Source of the DNA: Whalleya microplaca
Taxonomy: Eukaryota; Ascomycota; Sordariomycetes; Xylariales; Xylariaceae
Direction of reading: 5' to 3'
Length of the DNA: 64,000 nt
Assembly (NCBI GenBank): GCA_022497155.1
Contig: MU385748.1
Location: 248,001 to 312,000, forward strand
Shown here: piece by piece, positions 47,249 through 58,925 of the stretch
Layout of the letters: each line of letters opens with the position of its first letter
Position numbering within the stretch: the stretch's first letter is position 1
Translations under genes and position numbers: made by a program
The notes under the pieces: generated by a model
What the model was told of the DNA's origin: nothing
Databases searched by the model: none
Seen by the model: only the letters and a program-made list of their open reading frames with translations

Positions 47249-49105
47249 ATGGTCTGCTATCCGTTTGCCCTCCTTAGTCTTACCGCAGGAATACTCACCC
47301 AGGCCTACGGGTCTCCTGCGGTATCTGCTTCTCAACGGCTTCCTAGAGCCGAGATTCCCGCGCAGGCTCAATTCATTGACCAGAAGACTTTCAATGTGCT
47401 ACCCACTGTATTGCCTCCGTCAGAGGCCAACGCTACCACTGTAAGCCCAGCCATCTTGGGTAGGCGTGGGATAAAATGAAACTCATCGTGACGCAGGCTT
47501 TTACTCCGCCGGGACTTGATACCGATTCACTGAAGGCGAAGCCCTTCCATATCTATGACGATGAGTTCTACGACGTCATTGGGTTGAATCCTACTTTGAC
47601 GCTCATCGCCAATGCTGGGACAAATCCTTTGTTCCACGAAGCAGTTGTCTGGTATGCTCAAAATAAGATAAATACGAAAGGCCGGGAAAGATTGATCTAA
47701 CGAGTTTATGTTAGGTATCCGCCTACGGATGAGGTGTTCTTCGTCCAGAATGCGGGTGCGCCAGCAGCCGGCACAGGTGAGTTCCCAAAGATTACCGTCT
47801 CTTGAGTTATGAATCATTCTCCTCTTGTATCATGGATCCTTTTATTTTTACTTCAAATTTTCATTCCTCTCGGGTTGTTTTAAATGAACAAGAAATCCCA
47901 AAGCTACGGGCTATCGAGCTACTATAGTAGTCTTGATAATCGTTTTCCGCATGGCGGAGCAAGAAACTAAGTTCAGATTAGGGTTAAATAAATCCGGCAT
48001 TATTTCCAAAATTGCGCTTTCCGAGGCTGCTGCTGTCACAAACACACGCAATGCGACGGGGTCTGTTACCGTTCATACCGTCGACTCAAACCCAACGGTT
48101 ATTAATCCGAATGGTAATGCCATCAATCGTTGTCATTGCTCATGTAATTAGCTCACAATCGCATTTCAGGAGGGACGATTTATAATGGCCAGATTCTCTT
48201 CACAGGCGAGGGCCAAGGCACTAGTGTACCCCCGAACCTCATTTTAATGAACCCGCGAGAGCCCTATAATACAACAGGTAGGTCACGTACCGTTCATTGC
48301 TCGAAGGTAGCTAGCTGACACATCTTGCACAGTCCTGGTCAATAATTACTTCGGGCGCCAGTTTAATTCTTTAAATGACATTTCTATTAACCCCCGGAAT
48401 AAAGAAGTTTATTTCACAGATACTCTCTATGGATATCTACAGGACTTTCGTCCCTCCCCGGGGCTACCAAACCAAGTATATAGGTACAACGACGTGACAG
48501 GCGCGGTCACTGTCGTTGCAGATGGATTCAGTCTCCCAAATGGTATAAAATTTTCGTATAAGTCGAGTTGTCAGTAATTATAATTAACTGTGTCTTCTCA
48601 GGGGTTACGTTCTCACCGAATGGCTCTCACGCCTACGTTACAGACACAGGTGCAAATGGAGGCTTCCAGGGTTGGAACCTGTCTCGCCCGGCCAGCATGT
48701 AAGTTGCTGTGATCCCCTCATTTGAAGATTGACAATTAACACAAGATTAGTTATCGGTATGATGTCCAAGAAGATGGTACTTGGAAAAATCGAAAACTTT
48801 TTGCCTTCGTGGATTCCGGAGTTCCAGATGGTTTGTAGCCGAGCTCTCTTCATGCAAGCCCCCGATATTGACGTGCTCTGGCTATAGGTATTCACGTTGA
48901 TTCCACCGGAAATGTCTATTCCGGATGTGGCGACGGTGTGCACGTTTGGAACCCCTCTGGTAAGCTTATTGGGAAGATCTACATTGGGGCAATATCAGCC
49001 AACTTCAACTTTGCTGGCAACGGTCGTATAGTTATCTGTGCAGATGAGAATCTTTACTATGCCACAGTTGCAGCTTCTGGGGGTGGGTATATTGGTGAAG
49101 TATGA
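47249..49105 (+). CDS. secreted SMP-30/gluconolactonase-like lactonohydrolase
   Basis: Beta-propeller lactonase that hydrolyses sugar or aldonate lactones, secreted. Nine exons: 47249-47440, 47497-47651, 47715-47776, 47982-48113, 48170-48277, 48333-48542, 48602-48698, 48751-48830 and 48888-49105, total 417 aa. The start MVCYPFALLSLTAGILTQAYG is a signal peptide. Family features in order are FHIYDDEFYDVIGLNPTLTL, HEAVVWYPPTDEVFFVQNAG, VINPNGGTIYNGQILFTGEG, NNYFGRQFNSLNDISINPRN, EVYFTDTLYGY, GFSLPNGVTFSPNGSHAYVT, VPDGIHVDSTGNVYSGCGDG and GNGRIVICADENLYYATV. The NDI, DT and PDG(I) segments are usual metal-site neighbourhoods in this family. The third intron (205 bp) is longer than the rest. It converges with an NAD-dependent epimerase 187 bp away; both could act on sugar acids. 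Confidence 0.9.
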
Positions 49106-49292
49106 ACGGATATTCATTACGAGCAAAAGAAATAAGAAATATGATGGGATACAGTGAACAAAAAAAACTGTTATTGGGCGCAAACCTTGCAGGTACCCTA
49201 CTGAACAAAACAGTATAGAATTTGATTAGATCAAAGGCTAATTCAATCGTACAATTATGCACAAGACCCACATCAAAGTTTATATACCGTGA

Positions 49293-50427
49293 TCAGGACT
49301 TCAAAGAGTCAACATACTCCTTGACAAGGTCCTCCGCACTCTCGTCTTTGACCAATCCTAGTTTCAGTGCCGTACTAACATCAAAATCCTGCGACCAACT
49401 TCTTAATATCCGCTCCAAATCTAGGTCGGTCGTCTCCTTCAGGTATTTTAGCTTATCCTCCCCACCATACTTGGCCAGTGCATCCATCATCTCCTGTATG
49501 GAGACCGAGATGCCCGGGAAGTTGATATGCCGAACGTGCTTCGGCAGCTTTGTGCTGTCCATATTCAGCACACGGATCAAATTCTCCTGCAGTTTACTCG
49601 GCGAGCACAGGAACGACTTAAACGCGCGGTCTTGTACCGGAATGATGCACTCCTCGCCGTTCATCGGCTCGCGGATCATGCCGGACAGGAACGACGAAGC
49701 AGCCTGAGTCGGACGCCCGGGCCGCACCGACACGGTCGGGAACCGCAGACAGAAGGCATCTACGAACCCGCGCCGGTGCATGTCATTGATGAACACCTCG
49801 GTCAACAGCTTATGCGCGCCGTATGTGCCCTCGGGCGTCGGCGTCACGGCGTCTGTGACCACGGGCGGCAGTGGCTGCCCGTAGACGGCCTGCGAGCTCG
49901 CATAGATGACGCGCACGCCTGGGTTCGAGGCTCGCAGCGCCACCAGAAGATCCCGCACACTATTCACGTTCACCTGCAGCGACAGGTCCCAGTTCTATAA
50001 TAAACCCGGGGTTAGCATATACCCTTTCTAGATAGCTTCGGGAACTATAAAGTCAAGTCCCTTGGGTTCCCGGGGCTTTTCTGCCTATTTAGGGTGTTTC
50101 CAAAGCTGAGACAAGCTGAAAAGGGAAAGAAAACACTCTGGAAACACGTACGCTCTCCGACCCCGCCGACATGATGCCGTGAAAGATGAAGATAGCCGAA
50201 AGGGGCTGTGCTGCTGCTAGTAGTGATTGTACGAATGCGGGGTCGGTGATGTCGCCTTTCAGGCATGTTGCGTGCGAGGGGTAAGTGACGCCAGCGGGTA
50301 CGACAGGCTCGACAATGTCTGTTAAGATTACACGATAGCTTGGGTCATTGAGGAGGCGCGACGCCAGGAGCGGCCCTATGAGCCCGCCGGCGCCGGTGAT
50401 GATGATGTTCTTGGGAATCGGTGGCAT
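49293..50427 (-). CDS. NAD-dependent epimerase/dehydrogenase (extended SDR)
   Basis: Cytosolic Rossmann-fold oxidoreductase of the extended short-chain dehydrogenase class. Exons 50427-50152 and 49994-49293 give 325 aa. The N-terminus PKNIIITGAGGLIGPLLASR holds the GxxGxxG site (G12, G15, G18). Catalytic residues are S125/S126 (YASSQAVYG) and Y150-x3-K154 (TYGAHK). LRFPTVSVRPGRP and FLSGMIREPMNGEECIIPVQ form the substrate side. The layout and the RPGRPT motif resemble DenD-type D-erythronate dehydrogenases more than galactose epimerases. The intron (157 bp) begins GTACGT and ends ATTATAG. Its exact substrate cannot be read. The promoter has TACGGAGTA (50886-50894). Confidence 0.9.
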
Positions 50428-51522
50428 GATTCAGGAGGTATAGGGGATATGTACGCTACTGGTCTGAAAGTAGTCGCTGTTTGTAGCCGTGGACGTTGGC
50501 CGGATGGTAGCGTAGATCACTTAAATTAAGCATCGTCGGAGCAGTGTCCGCGTATCTCAGCGGCATTGCCCTCGGTATGGAGTAATAAGATCGTCGTGCG
50601 GGGTGAACGATTAGTGCAGGAGAGGGGAAGGTGGAGAGGCGTAGCTCGTGGTCCTCGTCTCGGGGTAGCGGGGAACCGAAGTGCGGAGTCATACGCTAGG
50701 CTCGTCTCGTGTCTATCATACCTATACATGCCCAGGCAGCCTCATACCTACCTACTGCGTAGAGGTAGGTATTACTGCCACTGTTGTACATACCTAGGTA
50801 CTCAACCTGGTAGGCGGATAGGTATATACATGTATGTATTGTATTCTCCACTAGAGTCCGTCTGATATTCAATTCGGAGATCCAGTACGGAGTACCTAGA
50901 GCTACGCGAAAGAAAAAAACCCCCAATTTGCATATATGATATCACTCTTGAACGCGGCTTCTTCTAGACGAACTTCTTAGATTGCACAGAAAAGCATCTA
51001 AATACGTCGTAGTATTTGTCCGAAGTCGGTTGAGATTAGATTCGGATTGACAGCTTCTATATTGACACATTGAGAAGCACGGTATCATCGGTTTTGTGTC
51101 CAACTGTATCTACTTTGTCGACTACCTAGGTATCCACTCTCTAGAAAGTCAACATGCCAAGCACTTCTTTTCTCAGACGCCCGGGGAGATACCGGGGAGA
51201 TAAACTCAAGCAGGATAAAATAATTGCATCTACTGCTACATATCGACACATATGGACAAAGGCGAAGAAACCTTCAATGGCAAAGGCTTAGAGTTGAAAA
51301 CGAATTGTTTCCGATACGAGAAGCTTTGATCTAAGCAAATAATCTTTGAATAGATGAAATCTATATACTATATATATAGTAAGGGTTATGGCATGGCTTT
51401 TATAAGACTTATTCAACTGAATGACTTCTCGATTAGAGTGTTCCCATAAGAACATTTACATTATTATCACAAGGCTGACAGACAATGTGGGTACTACAAA
51501 AAGTCTATTCATTCGTATTAAC
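50428..51522. other. intergenic with TACCTA-rich hairpin
   Basis: 1.1 kb. Near 50745-50772 the sequence CCTACCTACTGCGTAGAGGTAGG is a near-perfect inverted repeat, written here only by position and core words (CCTACCTA / AGGTAGG). Further CCTAGGTA words follow to 50830. TACGGAGTA is at 50886-50894. No coding signal. Confidence 0.5.
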
Positions 51523-52461
51523 CTACTCACGATAGCGGACAAATGGACTATCTATACCTATGTCACTATTAGGAAGTAGCTGAAGTGGTACGAAATTGCC
51601 ATAAGTGGGCATTGCCGAAGGTTCCCCCTGCAGCGCGGTATTTGGAAGCTGTCGCTTTTCGTTGTTGTCCTCGGCCATCTGAAGGATTCTATCTTCCTTG
51701 ATTTGAATGGCAACGGCTGGTTCAGGAATTTGGCTTTTGCATTCCCATCAATATCTCTGGGTATAGAAGACATCCAGTAAATTTGAATTCCGAGCTTAGC
51801 CAGGTGCTCTACCGCTTGAATGAATCGGACAAGTAGACCGCGCCGTACCTCTGTAACAACGTAACTCTTTTCTACCAACCCCAAATGTGTTGCGACATAC
51901 GCCGACCGTTTAGGGTCATATTTGAGCGTAGGTGCCTTGAGCAAAAATTCCAAAATATCACTGCTCAATGGAGTGGCGACTATTACTTGAAATCACCATG
52001 CTTGTCCAGCGAAATATTCACTGTTGGTGTATAACGCATCCTTAACCAAAGCTTTCCGTGCAGGGATAATTTTGTCCTCAACTGCTTTCATAATTCCCAA
52101 CAGGCTACAAATTTCAGCATTGTCCAAGTTCCACTGTGCCGTGCCATTATCTGAGCGTACCCCAGCATTGGTAGGCACTATTCATGTTAGAACCATCAGC
52201 GCCAAACATATAGTACGAAGTGCAGACAATTTTCTCAGATTGACGCTCGAACTTGTAAGGCTGAACATGGGCCAGGATATAACGCTTTGCATCCTCGCAG
52301 ATATGAGAAGGGTGGACTTTAAAGCCGCCCAGTCCACCTCCTAGCAGGTACGTAAGACCGCATTCATGGCAATCATAACCGTTTATCCGAGTCTTCAGGG
52401 TGACATCCCAGAGCAGGTACTTTGGATCCCATGGAGGCAGGCCTCCTCGCTCGCCTGATTG

Positions 52462-53454
52462 CGAAGCGGCTATTTTCACTGTGAAATCCGTTATTATCAC
52501 GGTGGTCTAAGCTCATTCAGCTAAATATAGTAAAATATAAGATATGCCTAGCCCCTAGTACTAGCGTTGGCTATTTCGCCTCCTCACGCCCAAAGGGCGT
52601 TGCGCTTTAATTAGTAAAGATCCCTAGTAATTTATAACACTAGTCGATACAACCGTTTTATTAGTAATTTACTAATAAACTTATGTAGCTTTAAGTAATT
52701 AAATATTACCTATTACTTTAATTTATTTCGGCTTATTAATCTCTTAAGCAAAATGTCGATCGATAATTATAAGTTATTTATATTTATTAAAACTATTATA
52801 ATTATAGCGGTTTTTATTTACTAAGTCCTTTATAGTTATAAAAAATATTATTAACACTATTATTTAAAGTTTTACTTTTTATAATAATTAAATACTAAAT
52901 TATTATAATATTAAAATTATTTATAATATATAAGCTATTTTTATTTATATATAATCTATATTAAAATTTAAGTAGCTTAAAACCCCTAGTTATTTTCCTA
53001 ATTATTAGGGACTTTTTTTAATTTAAGACTAACGCCCTTTGGGCGTGAGGAGGCGAAATAGCTAACGCTAGTACATGTCACTAATAAATAGATGTATTAT
53101 CTCTTACCCTCACATAGCCATTTAAATAGTCAAGGTGTTGTCGACTATGTTATTAGCGAAAGCCTTAAGGGGATCCAATTTCTTAAAGATAGCAATAAAA
53201 TCCAAACGCGCGCATTATTTAATTTAATTTTTTAAAAAAGAAAAATCAAGTATTTTATATAATAGGCTAGTATTAGCAAATCCCGTTATAGTAATTACCT
53301 CCAACAACAAGTTTTATAACTAGTTAATAAGGGAAACCTTTCAATAGAAAAGGTACATTCATTTCCTACTTAAAAGTACTGAGGGAAGTTATCACTAGTC
53401 TAAGCTACGACCACCGTAATAATAACGGATTTCACAGTGAAAATAGCCGTTTCG
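52462..53454. mobile_element. Mutator-like (MULE) non-autonomous element, 993 bp
   Basis: Terminal inverted repeats of about 45 bp. Left starts CGAAGCGGCTATTTTCAC and right (minus strand, inward) CGAAACGGCTATTTTCAC; both continue CTGTGAAATCCGTTATTAT then CACGGTGGTC or TACGGTGGTC. A perfect 9-bp target duplication GCCTGATTG lies at 52453-52461 and 53455-53463. Long inverted repeats with 9-bp duplications are the Mutator signature. There is no transposase frame inside and the body is extremely AT-rich. It sits inside the coding start of the RNase H-like gene. Confidence 0.88.
52558..53074. mobile_element. second inverted-repeat element nested in the MULE, 517 bp
   Basis: Inverted ends of about 44 bp: left (52558) GTACTAGCGTTGGCTATT, right (from 53074, minus strand) GTACTAGCGTTAGCTATT. 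Both continue TCGCCTCCTCACGCCC and AAAGGGCGTT with a single mismatch. The inner 430 bp is almost pure A/T without frames. The target duplication cannot be decided because GTAC/TA words occur within the repeats themselves. It could be a separate MITE that landed in the MULE, or internal repeats carried by it. Confidence 0.75.
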
Positions 53455-53475
53455 GCCTGATTGGTACGAAGTCAT

Positions 53476-54837
53476 GTCAGGAAGTTTAACATACAGCGGT
53501 TCAACGCTGTGATCCTCGGGTTTGCAAACGTGTGTCTACTTGGATGCTGGGAGTGGATAGCTGCCATCTGGTTTTGGGTTTATGCTATGTAAGCATGCTA
53601 AACAAGTCGACAAACCATGCTTACAGTATAGTAAGTTATTAGACGGCATGATGTGCTTGGTGTTTAAGTTCGTGCTGATCGTGTGTTGATAATTGAAATC
53701 GAAGTATCAATGATGAATAAAACAGTATCTATTGTTGACTCAGATTGGTGATTAACGGTGGCACCTATCGAGGCCTCAAACATAGTACCAAACAATTTTG
53801 ACTGTATCATGACTTTCCCCTAGAATAAACACAATACGGTTGTTTTATATGATTTTGAGGTCCGCGGACAAACTTCTTTATTTGATTTCGATACTATAAT
53901 GTCTCAGCTTGCGACCAATACGAGTGTACGTAAACTGTTAAGCTGGAGTCTCAATCCGCGGCGTTGTAATGGAAATTATTACGTGGCTTCATTTTCTCGA
54001 TAATTTCAGGAAAACTAAAGCCATCACAAAGCTATCAAATAATGCGCCCTAGATAGCCACTAAGATATCATAGAATGTTGAAATGACCTTTTTATGTATT
54101 TGTTTGTAGCTGCGTCAAATTTCTATTGTCCATAATTGAATGGGAGCTCTACAGTTCGTAATAGATTCAACTTCAACTTCATATTGAAAATTTACACGTT
54201 TCCTAACCTGTATGTAGTAACACTGTACTTTTACTCATAACCCTAAACGCCATCATGAGTGTTAATAGTCGGTAGGGCTCCGGGCAGCGTGACAGATATC
54301 ACCTATTGCTTGTGAGTGTAATCACGGAGCTCCAGGCAATTGTTACTACTGAATAGACTAGAATACTATATCGAAGGGTTTACTTTATACGAGCTTTCCT
54401 TTCCTTTAAAAAGCACGATGCTTGGGAAGTCCGAGGGAGAGGGACGATGATGATGGCTAAAAAGGTTTGGAAAAATATATTCTAGCTTCTATCATGATAT
54501 TCATTTCCTTGCGGTGCATGTCTAGACGAATACTCGAACTTCAACCCAAGTAAGGAAACATAGCTCTAGGGACACCGGACTTCGGGATCATACTCTGCTC
54601 TTATGGTAGAAGGGAGAGGTCAGTAGTTAATTACAAGACGAATCAAAATCATAGTGGCAATGGCTATATTAATCTCTAAGATATGTAGGGGGTTCTCGTG
54701 CTAGTTGGCCTATATACGTCGCAAGCTACAATTGGTTCTAATCACGACTTACAATGTAAGGTTACGGAGGATGACATGGCCCCGCTAGACGTCTTAGCAC
54801 CGTTGCCTATTGCATCCTAACAACGACTTATTATTTA
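53476..54837. other. intergenic, nothing recognised
   Basis: 1.36 kb with no coding signal. The part next to 53475 would be the old promoter of the RNase H-like gene. Confidence 0.5.
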
Positions 54838-55290
54838 CTAACAGAGGGTAAGCCAAGCGTCCTCAGTAGAAATGCAATCAATCTGAACAGGCCACTCGCA
54901 AGCCGTAGAACCGGGAGCGCAGTCGAGAACACACTGGCCCGCGATCTCCGCATGCCGGTGGTACGCAATGAAAGGGTCACCGTCGACGGCCGACACATCG
55001 AGCCAGGACCTACCGTATTGAACATTAACCTCGAGCTGGAAAGGCTTGGCAAGTCCAGCATTATCAGCACACTTCAGCACAGACCCAATGTTGTTGTTGT
55101 TAGCCGGAAGTGGTGATTGGTAAATGCCACCGCTACCATCGACTTGTACAGCCGGGCTAGAAGCACCTTTGTTATTAGCTGCGCCGCACCAAATGCTGAA
55201 ACCGCAGTTGTTGTGAGCAAAGAGATTACCACCTAGGGCGGTAGGAAGGGCTGCCAGGAGAGCAATGGTAAGCTTAAGAGCGTTAGGCAT
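54838..55290 (-). CDS. secreted BYS1/thaumatin-like small protein
   Basis: A single exon of 150 aa. The start is the ATG of MPNALKLTIALLAALPTALG, a clear signal peptide; the longer frame begins at a TTG. The mature part has NLFAHNNCGFSIWCGAANNK, a Gly/Ser/Asn middle, LEVNVQYGRSWLDVSAVDGD (the hallmark W.D.S..DGDPF) and five further Cys ending CEWPVQIDC...TLC. This is the pattern of BYS1-domain proteins, relatives of thaumatin-like folds, found in fungal secretomes and first noted as a yeast-phase antigen. It is an extracellular protein of unknown action and a possible effector or cell-wall component. Confidence 0.75.
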   Translation of the reverse strand: MPNALKLTIALLAALPTALGGNLFAHNNCGFSIWCGAANNKGASSPAVQVDGSGGIYQSPLPANNNNIGSVLKCADNAGLAKPFQLEVNVQYGRSWLDVSAVDGDPFIAYHRHAEIAGQCVLDCAPGSTACEWPVQIDCISTEDAWLTLC

Positions 55291-57065
55291 GACTGCGATA
55301 AATAAGCAACTTTTCAAGGTGCCTAATGAGTCTCAGAGATTGTGATCGTATTAATGTTTATGGGCTAGAGGTAGGTAACGATAAAGGTGGTGAGAAGAAG
55401 CCTTGATTTCGTGAGTTGATAATGAGAGGTTATTGTCGGGATATTCGCCCATATATTTATCTAGTAATGGCATCTCTGTACCAATACTGATTGTTTCAAA
55501 CATACATTTCGTAACGAAACTCTCAGATTGTCGATCACTTCACTTGCGAGTGCTTTGTTTAGTGCTTTGTCCATACATAGAGATTGGCCTGGAGCACAAA
55601 GGGACAAATTGGAGACAATGTTATTGGAACTATTATTATGTTCGTGCAGCGAATAGCTTTCAATGCTTTCCGTAGCAATATTGGAGATGTAGGTTACTGA
55701 TTCTGGACAAAGTAGAGAAAAGCATCCCTTTGTCGCTAGTTTCCATGCCCGGGACGCCATACTTTAGAATTTGACTGCTTTCTGGTGGACAACTTAAATC
55801 TGGCTAAAGTCATGAGTTTATTAATCGACCTTTACACATTACTCTTAAATACCTAATTAAAGGGAATGCACACCAATAATTAAAATTTTCTAAGTTCATT
55901 GCCGTTTGAATTATGACAACCAACGACCCAGACGGGTACCATACGTAGTATACAGGTAAAAGATAATAGCATAAGTCCAATGTTGCCTTTCTTAAGGATT
56001 AAGTTGGACTGGAAAATGGATAACGCGGGACTACGAGTAGGTAAGCGGAATAGGTGATATTATGGACATCCTAATCAGCCTGGTGTTTTGGCGACTACAA
56101 CTCGATCTTTGTTGTATGTACATGACTCGAGCCAATTCAAGGATCAAAGGTTTCTACGGACTGTACCTGTGTCATGATATAAGGTGTAATTGCTCTGTGG
56201 CAATTACAGCGTCGTTTTTTCGACAACGTGCATTTGCACTTCCAAAAGTCAATGCTGTACACAACGCGCCCGTGCTGTCAATAAGGGACAAAGTAATGAG
56301 GAGCATGATGGCCTAGCTAGGACGGAGCCTCTATATATATGTAGGTGGCGGCCATATGTAGGCTCGCATTCAATCCGATCGGCGTATTTCAACACACACT
56401 CCCCTATTTTATAGCTACTTGCTCATTCCATCCCTTGCCTATTGAGAGCCGAAGCTCATGATGGCATTGTGTCCTTCTCAGGATGACTAGGCTAGAATAC
56501 CTACCGCACTGTAACCGCAGTGGATTACCTACTACTGTTATGCTTAGAACCAAGGGTATTGGCGATTAAGGACATAAAGAACAGACAAACATTGCGATGG
56601 GAGAATGGACCCAAATTGAGTAGTTACTCTATGGAGTTTTATGGTGATTTTGGCTGATGAAGGACTCGTCAATTTCGGCGATTCGCTCTTTTAACGAGGC
56701 TTTTAGAGGACGAATAGGCTCTCCCATAATGCAATTGCTAAGGGTCTTGCCCTAGAGGGCCACGCTCCTCTTGGCGGTGGGGATGGTGCATGTAACGCCT
56801 TCAATGGCTAAAATGTTGGCAACTTCGTGCGATCCTAGAGGTCCTAGCTTGCCATCAAGTTACGAGATAAGCTGTGAATCCAGCTCATTAGGTAGTCAAC
56901 CAATATTATAGTCTTCTGTGGAGAATGATACCTTGCCACTGGAGGGCCGAGACCGGGTCTCGTCAACGGTCAGTAGAGATGTCTAACGTATTTAGCACCT
57001 CCAGAACCCGAATGGTTTTCTTGACTTGTACCTACAAGTTAGCGTAAGTCTACCGACTTAAAATA
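55291..57065. other. intergenic with a decayed coding remnant
   Basis: 1.78 kb. Apart from the remnant listed at 56629-56826, only short frames without motifs are seen. Confidence 0.5.
56629..56826 (-). pseudogene. short decayed protein-coding remnant
   Basis: On the minus strand the sequence reads VANILAIEGVTCTIPTAKRS, then VAL, an in-frame TAG, then GKTLSNCIMGEPIRPLKASL and KERIAEIDESFISQNHHKTP with a TAG at the end. The composition is protein-like in one frame across 198 bp with a single stop, and no splice or start is visible. The family is unknown to me. Confidence 0.3.
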
Positions 57066-58925
57066 ATGGAAAAGACTGCTATAGGGAGTGATCCTGTCCT
57101 CGGAAACGCAAAGGACAAAGACGGAAAACGACAGGATGCTGAGATCAGTGAAGCGGAAAATGCACCGCCAACGGCTCAGAACCCGGAATGCGGGGCAGAT
57201 GAAGAAGACACAATGAAGCCAAGTCTACCATTCTCTAAAGCGAGATGCATCGCTCTAGTTGGAACAGTTACGGGTGCAAGTTTCTTAAACGTACATATAA
57301 CTATTGCAATTGTAATGAGTTTCCGCTGACAATGACCAGATACTCTCGATTCAGTCCGTGGTCATCATCTTGCCAACCATTGGGAAGGACATAGGCATCC
57401 CTGATAGTAGATTACAATGGGTCGTCTCTTCATATGCGCTGACGTTCGGATGCTTTCTTCTACTGTGGGGACGCATAGCTGATATCTACGGCAAACGTTT
57501 GATCTTCATATGGGGAAGTGCTTTTGTTGCAGCAACGATGATTGCTAATCCCTTCATACCAAATGAGATTGGGTTCAATCTGTTTCGGGGGTTACAGGGA
57601 CTTGTGAGTTTTAGCAAGTGTTGATATTGACTAATATACTAATCAATAGTCAGGGTGCTGCCGCCAATGTGCCTACAGCCATTGGGATCCTAGGCGTGAC
57701 ATTTCCCCCGGGTAAGGCGAAGAACTATGCGTTTAGTGCCTATGGTGAGCCAACCTATTCCTCAACATCATATTATGGCTAGATATTGACATACCAACAA
57801 GCTGCTGGTTCGCCACTTGGAAGCGTGTTTGGAAATCTGATAGCAGGCTTCATCGCCTCCTTCGCGAATTGGAAATGGGTGTTCGGAGCTACAGGTGGAC
57901 TTGCAATTGCAGTCACAGTTGCTGGTATTTTATTCATACCACCCCCGCCTCCACATGCGGCGAACAAGGAGGGCATATCTGTGCTCAAAACCGTGGACTG
58001 GATTGGTGGCACGCTGGTCACTGCTGGAATTCTCGCACTGTTGTTTGCTTTAACGGAAGGCAACACTGCAGGCTGGGGCGCTATTTGGATATACATGTTG
58101 ATTGTGATATCTCTATTGCTTATCGTGATCTTCGTTGGATGGCAATGGTACCAGGAGAAGCACACGGCAAGAAAGCCCTTGATGAAAGTCTCCTTGTTCA
58201 AGAACCCTCGCTTTAGCGCTGCGATGCTACTCATGGTTCTGTTCTTCGCCGCGTTCAACGACTTCATACTCTATGCTACATACTTCTTCCAGGACTTCCA
58301 AGGACTTAGTGCTTTGCAAACAACCCTGCGTTTCATACCGACTGGCACGTGCGGTGTGATTACTGCCTTCGTCGTTAGCCATCTCATTTCGCGCGTACCG
58401 ACGTGGATGCTGCTCCTGCTTGGTAATCTAAGCGTGTCGATATCTTGTCTTTTGTTCGCCGTGCCCATACCTCCTGACACATCTTACTTTGCCTTCGGAC
58501 TTCCGGCTTTCATCCTCTCGGTGGTTGGCGCTGATATCACCTGGCCTAGTTTGACCCTTTTTACGTCCAAGTCCTTGTCCCAGGATGACCAGGCTCTGGG
58601 TGGAGCACTCATAAATGCAATGGGTCAGATTGGAAGAGCGATTGGATTAGCGGTGACTACGGCCCTACAGACAGCTATTATGGCACGGGAAAGGGGCGTT
58701 TCAGTAGAAGAATCAGGAAAGGTCACGCCGTGGGACCCTGCATCCTTGACTGGTTTGAGGGCGGCTAACTGGTTTAACTTTGCGTTGGCAATATGCTGTG
58801 CGATCATCGTGTGTGTTTTCTTCCGCGGCACTGGAATCGTTGGTAAGATCGAGAAACAGCAGACGGGTAGAACATCCGGAGAGGAAGGTATCATGAACCA
58901 GGAGGACGTCGCTCGCAAGGCGTAA
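57066..58925 (+). CDS. MFS exporter, DHA2 (14-TM) drug:H+ antiporter-like
   Basis: Plasma-membrane efflux carrier. Exons 57066-57290, 57340-57603, 57654-57744 and 57802-58925 give 567 aa. An acidic N-terminus of about 55 residues precedes TM1 (ALVGTVTGASFLN). The antiporter pattern follows: PTIGKDIGIPDSRLQWVVSS, then GRIADIYGKRLIF after TM2, FRGLQGLGAAANVPTAIGIL in TM4, and AAGSPLGSVFGNLIAGFI in TM5 (motif C region). Two extra central TM segments (DWIGGTLVTAGILALLFAL, WIYMLIVISLLLIVIFVGW) give 14. The late loop QALGGALINAMGQIGRAIG is typical. The tail is short and polar. No gene cluster is obvious, so the substrate is unknown. Confidence 0.92.

Larger units (their letters stand above)
51523..53475 (-). 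pseudogene. RNase H-like gene, broken by a transposon and several frame defects
   Basis: Read on the minus strand from an ATG at 53475, the codons M-T-S-Y-Q run into the target duplication of a 993-bp element. The frame resumes after it with SGERGGLPPWDPKYLLWD. Recognisable RNase H-type pieces follow: FGADGSN (DGS), NLDNAEICSLLGIMKAVED (the Glu helix), TNSEYFAGQAW (usually TDSxYV) and YWMSSIPRDIDGNAKAKFLN (usually W.P.H....GN..AD.LA). Defects are a frameshift near 52150-52200, an in-frame TGA at 51995-51993, and a frameshift near 51717-51730. The last frame then runs IQIKEDRILQMAEDNNEK to a TAG at 51523. The family call rests on these spaced motifs; other RNase H-fold enzymes are possible. 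It is not functional as it stands. Confidence 0.65.
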
